The position numbers and the translations under genes were made by a program. From Acanthococcus lagerstroemiae (Eukaryota > Arthropoda > Insecta > Hemiptera > Eriococcidae): a stretch of 64,000 nt of DNA. The stretch's first letter is position 1. The number at the start of each line of letters is the position of its first letter. Positions 55,485 to 64,000 of the stretch are shown piece after piece. The notes below the pieces were generated by a model. The model was not told the origin of the DNA, did no database searches, and saw only the letters and a program-made list of their open reading frames with translations. The stretch lies in contig CM063108.1 of the NCBI GenBank assembly GCA_031841125.1, forward strand, positions 4,695,683 to 4,759,682. Direction: 5' to 3'.

Positions 55485-58400
55485 TTAATCGGCTTTCCGG
55501 GCTGGTCGCCTCTTTCGGGCCGGAGGACTAGCTGTTTTCTCGGACTCGTCCACAATTTCGTCTTCTACCTCATCCTGCAATGATAAAGAAAAGTTGAACG
55601 CAAGCTAGTAAGCACACGTCTTTGGTTAACAGAAGGAAATATTCCAACGCAACTAATCGTGAAGAAAGTAAGGACATACTTGAATACCATGCAAGTTAGT
55701 CAAACAACATGATCGCAACGGTCACCGATTTCCAGACATGGATGTGGTACCAAAAGAAGAATACTTTCACCATTTCAAACATTCGCTTGCAGATCTCCGA
55801 AGTACTGATTCCTACTTCCAAATTGGCTAGCAGATCTCCGAAGTACTAACTCCCACTTTCAAATGGGTGCCCAATTTTTTCCTATGCATACACATTTTTC
55901 CTCTACATATTTCTTTCTTGCTTTCGCAAGTTCAAGAAAGAGTTTTTAAACGACAAGGAAGACACAACTCACTAAAGAGACATAGAAAACTAGGAAGACT
56001 AAAAAAAACTTAAGACTGATATTACGAGATAATAAGATCATTTTTGTGAGTTCTTAGTTTTTTATCGGTTCAGTATTTTTTCCGAGGCTGTTTGTGTTTG
56101 TGCTGTTTTTGTGAGTAAGCTGAGGTTCATCCCAGTTGGTTGCCAGCCAAAAGGGATATATTACGGTGGTAGCTGTGCTACCTGCGCTTCCGTACCTGTG
56201 TGGTTTCATTTTGGAGTGCCTTCTCCTAGGCCAGTGGCGTTCCTCCGCTATCGAGCCTGTCCTGCCCTGGATTCTGCTTTTGAGACGACAGTTCTCGCCT
56301 TGACACAGTGTCATTCTTGAGTTTTGAAGTATTTCTTAGGATAAGCTTATCCAAGGCCTACCCACTTCACGCTGCTAACACTGCCGCTCATTGTCCGCGA
56401 CTGCTTATTAGCTGAAGTTTATTCGCAGCTGACCCCCATTTCTGAAGGTCGTTACTCGATCCGTAACCCAGAGGACGCGCCTGGTAGCCTGAGCTCGGCC
56501 CCAGAATGATTGGAAATTACACCCCACTTTGAAAAAGGAATCAAGGAAGACCGCGAAGAAGAGTAGACGATACGACATCGGGCTCATCAAGCGCATCAAC
56601 ACCGCAAACAGGCCAATAGGCCTATTCGCGTATCGGCAATGATGATGACGACTATTTTATCCAGTGTTTTCAGCCTACCTGATCTACTTTTTCAGTCTTC
56701 TAAGCTTTTTCATCTGTATTTTAATGTTCCCACTTTTTATATTATTTTTCTTTTTTTCCAGCCTTTTTAGTTTTTTCGATGTTCCCTATCTTTTTAGACG
56801 TTTCAACCTTGTTTAGTTTTCACGGTGTCTTTCTTCTTGCTTGGTCTTTCTTACTTTTTTTAATTTCTTCAGAAGTTGCTTTTCCTTTTTTCAATATCTT
56901 CAGTCTTCTAAAGTTTTTCAAGACCTTTACAAATTTCGGTCTCCTTAGTAATGTCTTTTCACAAATGAGTGCAAAAGGAGGAACAAACAACCAAACAAGA
57001 AAATCATTTGAAATAAGAACTAACAAGGCACTCCACAGAAGTATGATTAGATATGAGTTTTTATCTACATTGCAAGTGCCTGCTGATAATTATGGGTATT
57101 TTCATTCTATCATCGCACATTGAAGAAAAGGAAAGAAGAACACTTTCCTACTAATCAGAGCCAAAACATTGAAAAAAGTGAAAGAACCCCAATCTGAACT
57201 AAAATAAACGAGATAAAGAAAGAGAAAACAGGAAATTAAGGATACCAAGATGATTAAAAATAGCAATAATGCGGAAACCCCCGCTATAACTCCATCCACA
57301 GGGAATCGGAAACCGTGCTTCTCATTCTACTACACCCCCGCTGGAAACGGTATTCGATCGAGGAGACGACGTAAAAACTGTGTATTAATTTGATACACAC
57401 ATACACATAGCAGTAATGAGTATGAATATTCAAAATTCAAGACTAGATGAACTTACCTCTTCGTCTCCACTGTCTTTACTTTGTTTATACGGAGGACTTC
57501 CTTCACTACTACCAGTGCCAAATGATACCTTAGGAGGATAGAAGAAGTCTATGCAGAAGACAATTATCTGAAATTAAACACGTAAATCAATGAAATCGTA
57601 ATACTCGAATCTAATACCCAGTACCCAAAAAATGACAGCGTGAAATAACGACGCTCAACTACATACCAAACCAAGCAGAGCTCCGAAGAATATGGTAGCG
57701 ACGGCGAAGATGAGGTACGAACCCCACGTCGGTAATCCGTAGTCTTCCATTAACCTGGAATGTATATTCTGGAAAAGAGAAAGCGAATTTGAGTAACAGA
57801 TCACCAGTAAACTGGAGTAACAGATCACCTGTATTGGCATATTCCATGAATATTCGTTGAATTGTGAATCTGATGTATCGAGGAATTCTGAAGGTCGTTG
57901 ATTACATTATTTAGGTTTCCAATTCTATTTCATTTCCAGCATAAGCAACGACAGGAGGGCTTCCGCCCTTTCCCTCGGATTTCGAATTCTACACATAATT
58001 AAAGCTGATGTGAAAGCATCGCTCTTGTGTGTTCACTCTTCATTTAAATTTTTCTTCTGGGGCTCAGTAATTAGGTGCTTCAGGTATAGACCACATAAGA
58101 TACGTAGTTTGTAACACGTACTGCTGCATTTCTCGACGAAGGCCTGAGGATGTCACCAGCGGTTCTACCTGCCTTCCTACTCTCTAGCTGTAATAATAAC
58201 TTCATTTTTCGCATTGTTACAAACTGTACTTTGCATTTCCATTTTTAAAAATAATAATATATATTTATCTGATTGCGCCGACTTCGTTTTTCAACTTTTC
58301 CTAGGTTTCTTTGCACCTTGGCATTCACTTTCGTTTCTTCACATTTTAAAGAACTTCTTCGCTTTTCGTCTCATCGAAATTGGTAACCTTCAGTTCTCTG

Positions 58401-60684
58401 AGGAACTGATCATCACGTGCCCACTACTGAGCAGCAGCTGATTCTCATCCCCGAATTCCTGGGGCGAAGGATGATCGTTTATTTCAAGTCCAATAAAGAT
58501 GCCAAATATTCAATAACTGTCATATTTCAAGAACCGACAGTAATGTGCTGACTTCCATTCCGTGACGGAAGAATGAGATAGACACGGGTATGTGGCAGCA
58601 CTTTCACTTTTCTTTTTAGAGCTCAGGTATACAGACTAAAAGACTGTTTTTCTGGAGGGGCCTCTTCAGACATAGCAAACTTTCGCGCTCTTGCTCTATT
58701 TTTCTGAGCTAGCTGGAACCATGGTTTTTGTGTTTTTCGTCTTCGTAGGGCTTCTTTTGCCTTGAAAACGTCATTTCGATTAAGGCAGTACCCTGCGATT
58801 ATCATGGATGTTACCAAGCCAAATGTTCACGTTTTAGGCATGATGTTAGGTTGATCGGTTCAACATATGAACTTTTTTTTGCTGGGATGTTGCTCCAGCT
58901 CAACTGACTATTTCAAACGTAACAGTATTCACAAAGTGCTACTATGTAACTATTCTGCATTTTCTTTCTTTCTTCAGTAATCTTTCTAGTAGCGGAAGAA
59001 AAGCCTGAGGTATAGTGGTTGTTCATTCTGAAGTTGTTCTCTCATTATTATCAATCACTTGGGTTGAAACAGATTGAATGATCTGTTGCATTGTCACTGT
59101 TTCAAGCAACGAAGTGTACTAATCGACATTTTTGCGTTTTGTTCCCTGTAACTCAGCAAACTAATTCATTTGCTCATCATAATATTACCTCTCTTGAAAG
59201 TTGTTTTCAACTTTGATATGAATATTTATGATTACGGAAATAGAAAATGAACATCATAAAACTGAAAGCTGTAAACTATGACTCGTTCACTCTTGTGACA
59301 TATGATCGTTCAATCTTTTAGATCTCAATATTCCATCTTTTGTAACACAAAAACGCTCTTGCAATGAAGAAAACAGCTTACAGCTTGTCTTGCTGTTCGC
59401 TGTCAGCTTTCATAGAGACAAGGAATTGACAGCCTTTTGCATTACACGATTAATGAAAAGCTTGTTACCTGATTTACACTAGATAAAATGGCTTCAATGC
59501 TAGCTTTAAACAAGATAAAACGTCATGATATTCCAACTTTACCTCCCTCATTTTCCTTCAGAAAAGATAGGAATGACGCCGCTAATTTTTAAACTTTTTT
59601 TTTTTTTACTAATGAAAGAACCGCTGGCATGCTTAAAAAAGCTAATCAAATCAGAAACTTAATTCATCGTTAATTAATCAAGTTTCTGACTTGTAACTAA
59701 CACTCACTCTCAAAGTTTGAGATAACTTGAAGAAATACGCCACAGCAGTCATTTGATAAGATGCTGGCGATTTCCATGATGGCACTGGCTGGATTTCTTT
59801 CCATTTTGCTTCTTTTAGGAACGATAAAAATGACTGGATATCCCTGGAGCCTCGATATTGTCTGAATTCGCCATTCATAACACTGTAAACAAATTAAGAA
59901 AACACAAAGTATCAGCATTGCATTGCAATTTAAAAAAACTGTATCGCCGTACCAGAACTTTTGAATACTGTTGTTTCAAACATATTCATTGTTGGATTAT
60001 CAACATAAGTGCATCATTATCTCAAGTGGTACGGATAACTCATCAAAATTTTCATATTTTAGCACTTCGATATTTTAGAGCATCCGTAGCTCAGTATGTT
60101 TACGGCAGTGCGCTTTAATACTGGGTACACAACGTCAGTTCAGGGGCAGATGTTCATTAAAATTATCTAATAAAAAGCCAACTGCTTTTCCACTTCTTTC
60201 TATTGCTAACAAGCTACAAAAATTATTTATGCGATTTATCAAAATGAAATTCTGAAATACTTCTGCAGTCTTCTCAACACTTCACTGCACCAGTAAACTG
60301 TTACAGTTTTCAAAATGAACTTGTCGACTTACTGAAAGATTGTCGGTAACGCGGTTACCATAAATCTGCCACTAAGGCCGGGAGATACTGTAACGTCCAC
60401 TTGGCCAATTGACACAGCATATTCTTGACTCACCGACGCCAAATCTTCCCATGTTGATTGCAAAGCTTTGCAGGCTGGACACCAAGGAGCAAAACTGAAA
60501 CAGCAATCAGGGAATAAACACCGAGCTATAACCAGCATTACCCATGAGTGAATAAAACTTACAATTCAACCATCCATTCTCCTTCTAGGATCGAATCCCA
60601 GTTATTTTCATTCAGAGATCGTATCTCGGACTGACGTGCCGCTACTAGCGGAATAAGCAGTAGTAGAATATTAAATGCGAACAT
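55485..60684 (-). CDS. TMX1: TMX1-like thioredoxin-related transmembrane protein, complete
   Basis: A single-pass ER membrane protein of the disulphide-isomerase family that acts on thiols of proteins in the ER lumen. Six coding exons on the complement join in frame to 253 residues: 60684-60563, 60494-60333, 59882-59708, 57768-57667, 57567-57457 and 55574-55485 (TAA). Residues 1-16 are a signal peptide. The thioredoxin domain carries WCPAC with Cys46 and Cys49, the CPAC form typical of TMX1, and the cis-Pro loop TALPT before 'IFH'. The stretch EDYGLPTWGSY leads into one membrane segment at about 171-193, spread over exons 4 and 5. The tail is acidic, then basic (RKRRPARK) and cytosolic by family topology. 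Human TMX1 is about 280 residues, so the tail is a little shorter. A possible 5' UTR exon ends near 60890 on the complement. Introns 3 and 5 hold repeats. The VRK gene points away on the other strand. All splice phases fit. Confidence 0.92.
56050..56650. repeat. GC-richer block inside TMX1 intron 5, probably an interspersed repeat
   Basis: This 600-base block is clearly richer in G and C than the sequence around it. It carries motifs such as AATAGGCCTATT near 56617, ACCCAGAGGACGCGCCTGG near 56466, and AGCGCATCAACACCGCAAAC. No RNA polymerase III box pair, inverted terminus or target duplication was found, so it is not classed. A retroposed sequence is possible. Short frames on both strands show no domain. 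Confidence 0.4.
57769..59707 (-). other. Intron 3 of TMX1, nothing firm
   Basis: 1.9 kb of AT-rich sequence. An open frame of 64 codons on the complement (58817-58623) is rich in basic residues but has no domain that I recognise. The frame of TMX1 joins correctly without it. It could be a pseudo-exon or old coding debris. Confidence 0.35.
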
Positions 60685-61386
60685 GACGACTAAACGAAAC
60701 AGTATTTAATAGTGAAATACACGAGGAATGATTCGATTTAAGACAGAATATTTATCTTAAATACTTGTGATCGACTGCGAAATTACAACTGCATAAAAAA
60801 CAAAACCGCATTATACGAGTCTTTGTTCAGTGAACAAAAATCACATTTCCGGATCAGCTTCTGAAGAACAGAATCGACTAAACTGAGACTCACGATGGCG
60901 ATGAGTAACTGCGTATTTAAATTTGTAATTTTTAGCGAAAAACAACAGTAAAGTGAGGAAAAAACATGAAATCACAAAGTCGAACACCGAAAAATTTTGT
61001 GCGAAACGCAACCGCACCGTCAGTACAACCACAAGCATAGGACCGTATCTTTAACTAGATTGAGCTACCGTAGAACAAGATCCTTGTCTATGTATTCAAT
61101 AATGACCAGGAAGAAAGGCCTTAAATTCGAGTGTTTTAAGTCCTATTTTTAGAACATGCATTCAAAAAAAGTCGAAAATCTATTAACTTTTAGTTCTAAG
61201 ATGTCCGGCAACTGACGAACTGAAGAATTTTTGTTACCACAATGAGCAATCAAAAATTCTCACTGAGAAATCATCTGAATCCGGTCTTTCAATTTTGAAC
61301 TGAACAGAACGAGTTTATTGAACTTTATGGAGGATATTGTATTGTTCCATTATTATCGTCTAATGTTAAATCACTTTTAATAATTA

Positions 61387-62003
61387 TTTTATTGAAGACA
61401 AACGTGGTCATTCAAAATTTACAAAATATGTACAAAAAACTAAATGGAATTTGATCGAAAGCAATTTTTGGATTGCTTTCTACTGCAACGTGAAAGTTTC
61501 TCTCTTCATGTGTGTGCTTGTGTACGTTCGTTTGTGTATTTTGTAATTTACATGTTATTTCATTTTGTATTTCTGTTACTCGAGTTTTTGTTTGAAAGAA
61601 AGTAATATTGATGATTTGATCTATGTTTTCCGCATATTTTTGCTTGAATATTCGAATCCATGTACCTTTAATTTCCCGTGTTTTCTTGAAACAAAATTGC
61701 CGCTGTGATTCAAGAACTAACGACAGTTCTGCAACCATGAATTGAGCCCTGCCTACTCGTATGTCGGTCTATTCGGAGTTTACTGCACTACATTTTTTCG
61801 CATCTGCATTCGCGAATTGCAGTTAGAACTGGTATTAGGTACGTTGGAAAACTTCTTTCCTTGATACATAACTTCTCGTTGATAAAGAAATTCGTGATGG
61901 ACCGCCCTCTCATGGGTTGATACTTGATCGATTGTAAACGTAAGACATTTGAATTTCGTTTCAATGACCTGTGCTGCAACTTCAAAGTTATCTTGTCCGT
62001 GCT
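61387..62003 (-). CDS. Possible small unrecognised gene between TMX1 and VRK
   Basis: Two open stretches follow one another on the complement. The first (62003-61780) is open for about 74 codons and includes VAAQVIETKFKCLTFTIDQV and HHEFLYQREVMYQGKKF. The second (open from about 61760, first ATG at 61738, stop at 61412) has 108 residues after the ATG, largely polar and helix-forming (ESQRQFCFKKTREIKGTWIR). A polyadenylation signal AATAAA on the complement lies at 61392-61387, just after the stop. An intron of about 77-90 bases between the parts is conceivable (acceptor GAGTAG at about 61758-61763), but no strong donor fits, and no start exon was found. I do not recognise the family. It may also be chance open frame. 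Confidence 0.3.
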
Positions 62004-62284
62004 CTAGTTTTAATTACTATCATCGGATCTCATCACTAGCTGCGATGAAACTGTCAGCCGTTGGTCGCTGATTAAAGTGATGATTCGTATCCGTAATTTT
62101 CAGAAAGCGAGTGTTTTTCATATATTGTATTTCCACCAAGTTGATCAGTGCCTTGTTACTCGTTTACTGATTCATCGACGTTCTAGTTTCTTATACTGCC
62201 ACTATACATCTCAGAGTACATTATGCATGTAGTTTGGTGTCCATCGAGTAATAACTGGAACTTTATTACGTTTTTTCAGTGAAA

Positions 62285-63059
62285 ATGAAACGGAGAGCTT
62301 TAGCTTTCGAAATTCCAAGCAAGAAACTATGTTTGGCGAAAAGCATTCCCGAGGGAGAAGTTCTGACCGATTTGATGGATAATAAATGGAAATTAGGATC
62401 TGCTATCGGGATCGGCGGTTTCGGAGAGATTTATCTTGGTAAGTACCTGACTGTAGATACAGCAGTGGTTGCATTGTTTGTGATAATATTAACACTGTTC
62501 TTTGAATTTGATTATCTCTGTTCCAGCGTCTAATGACCTATCAAAACCTGTTCCTTATCAAAGTGATTTCGTCGTAAAAATGGTATGTCACATCCCCGAT
62601 ACAATATTTGAATGTATAACTGTTGGTTTTAAAGGAATACTGTGTTGTATTAACTCTGTCATGGTTTTTAGGAACCGTTTATGAGTGGCCCGTTGTTCGT
62701 AGAGATTCACGTTTATGCTAAAATCGGCAAGAAAGAACTTAGTAAGTATGGTATTGACACGAATTAAATGTAAACTTGATATAATTGATCTCATCACGAT
62801 TGATGATAGTTATTGAATGATATACACAATACTGATGAAATTAATTGTGATTCTCTTTATAGTTGAGCATTACATGGCTACACGTAAACTGAAAACGTTA
62901 GGAATGCCTCATTTTCTCGGCTGTGGGTCTCATTATTTCAATAACGAGCGTTATCGTTTCATCGTGTTACCAAAATATGGAATCGACTTACAAACCGTAT
63001 TTTTGAACAGCGGCAAACGTTTTAGTGTGAAGACTGCATTTACTCTAGCAGCTTATGTG
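62285..63059 (+). CDS. VRK1: VRK-family serine/threonine kinase, 5' part
   Basis: A kinase of the VRK family (one of the casein-kinase-1 relatives), nuclear in animals and known to phosphorylate chromatin and BAF; the fly orthologue is ballchen/NHK-1. Four coding exons join in frame: 62285-62438, 62527-62582, 62672-62741 and 62863-63059. They give 159 residues before the frame continues beyond an intron that reaches the window end. The N-terminus is basic (MKRRALAF). The glycine-rich loop IGIGGFGEIYLA spans 41-52, the ATP-binding Lys69 is in FVVKM, and the helix-C Glu81 in GPLFVEIHVYAKI follows the VRK pattern 'GPLF.E'. The LKTLGMPHFLGCGSH and YRFIVLPKYGIDLQ stretches also match VRKs. The catalytic HGD loop and the DYG motif lie beyond the window. 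A TTTTTTCAG acceptor 5 bases before the start ATG suggests a 5' UTR intron. Confidence 0.9.
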
Positions 63060-64000
63060 GTATGTCAAAATTGTTTTTTGTTCTAACTCGCATTTGAATT
63101 TATTGGTCTCCCTGAGTAATTCGAATAATACTGAGTGTTTCAACATCATCGTTGTGTTTTTCGCTTGAGATGAAATTTTTTGTGTGAATGTATTGTGTAG
63201 CTGTATATTGAGGGAAGTAAATGTGTATGAACCTAGGAATCGCACCTTCGGTGGAAATTGGATTTACATTGAAAGGAGGGCTTACCCTGGCACCCTAAGT
63301 TGGAAGGAGTGCTTGAAGTAAAGGAGGTAAAGGAAACCCGAGTTTTTGAAAAGAGTAGTTTCCACTGGTTTGCTCGCGCGTTTCGTTGTCTTGAAAAGTT
63401 GTCAGAATTTGATAACGTCTGAAATTAGTCTGGAGTAGACTATAAGAGTCTTGAAAACGTCTAGAAATGTGTTGGGAAAATGTTAAACTAGCCTTGAAGA
63501 ATTATGGAACGTCTAGACCCAGTTTCGAAGAGCCTTAAACTAGTTCAGAACAGTACTGCAAATTTTCAGAGAGTTTTAAAGAAATCAGGAAAAGTCTTAC
63601 GAATCTCAACTAAATTACAACAATCGTAAATGGGTCTTGAAAAGATTTTAAGGGTCTTTAAGAAAGCTAAAAGAATTTTAAGAATCCTTGAAAAATCTCA
63701 GCGATTCTGAATAAGTCTTGAACAAGTTTAAATGAGCGTTTGAGTTCTTAACTAGCTGGCAAGTCTGAACATTGTTGGATTTACGAGAGAGGCAAAATGA
63801 GCCGAATGTCCTCAGGGTTCAGGTAAAAAGCTATAAGAACAGAAAGAACAAAGGAAAAGAATTGCAAAGGCTTGTTGGATGCTCTATGCTAGAGAAGACA
63901 CCAACATCTGGGAAAACTCGAAAGATCAGAAAGTAAACCTTTGGCCAAATATTCTGGAAAAGAACTATGTTATCAGTTTATCTTGCTGCGTTATGTACAG
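63060..64000. other. VRK intron with quasi-periodic AGTCTT repeat block
   Basis: No further VRK exon is recognised before the window ends. 63400-63770 is a block of AAGAGTCTTGAAA, GTCTGAAATTAGTCTGG and GGTCTTTAAG words, the fourth occurrence of this repeat type in the window. The remainder is AT-rich unique sequence. Confidence 0.5.

Noticed and set aside
58623..58817. Basic 64-residue ORF on the complement inside TMX1 intron 3
   Set aside because: Exons 3 and 4 of TMX1 join in phase and match the family without it; no domain recognised.
60070..60140. tRNA-like A-box stretch (CCGTAGCTCAGTATGTTTACG)
   Set aside because: No B box at the right distance, no acceptor-stem pairing and no anticodon arm; at most a relic of a tRNA-derived element.
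1..64000. CRISPR arrays, operons, ribosomal RNA genes
   Set aside because: The window is eukaryotic; the tandem repeats lack the short-repeat/unique-spacer pattern, and no rRNA sequence was recognised.

Overview
This 64 kb window is AT-rich eukaryotic nuclear DNA with split genes, short exons joined by GT-AG introns (many of only about 75-90 bases) and a very heavy load of transposons and satellites. An arthropod, most likely an insect, fits best: there are two neighbouring type-B carboxylesterases of the insect detoxification/hormone-esterase kind, an 'endonuclease-reverse transcriptase' LINE remnant, many small hAT-type elements, and TMX1 and VRK orthologues. A hemipteran is a reasonable guess but is not proven by anything seen here.

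Layout. 1-14.4 kb holds no gene that I can support. It contains a degenerate satellite of about 110 bp, split by a dead LINE; a Helitron 3' end; a satellite of about 150 bp that hosts a nested pair of hAT elements; a 147-bp tandem repeat; and another hAT element carrying a GC-rich palindrome. 14.4-33.0 kb is carboxylesterase A on the + strand: nine coding exons whose phases all match, with the N-terminal exons not found. Its introns hold a hAT transposase remnant with a perfect 8-bp target duplication, a foldback element with two 480-base arms, and several MITEs. 35.9-51.9 kb is carboxylesterase B on the + strand, complete in ten coding exons (545 residues). Its 8.7-kb second intron holds a 1.4-kb terminal-inverted-repeat element starting 3 bases after the splice donor, several repeat blocks and a second Helitron 3' end.

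55.5-60.7 kb is TMX1 on the - strand, a thioredoxin-fold ER membrane protein with a CPAC active site, complete in six coding exons (253 residues). 62.3-63.1 kb is the 5' part of a VRK-family kinase on the + strand, running off the window. Between the heads of these two genes is a possible small unrecognised - strand gene at about 61.4-62.0 kb.

How the genes relate. A and B share almost every intron position and phase, so they are tandem duplicates. Both keep Ser, Glu and His of the catalytic triad, but both replace the His that precedes the oxyanion-hole Gly-Gly with Phe. TMX1 and VRK are unrelated housekeeping genes arranged head to head. All exon joins come from reading splice signals, reading frames and family patterns by eye; no database search was run.
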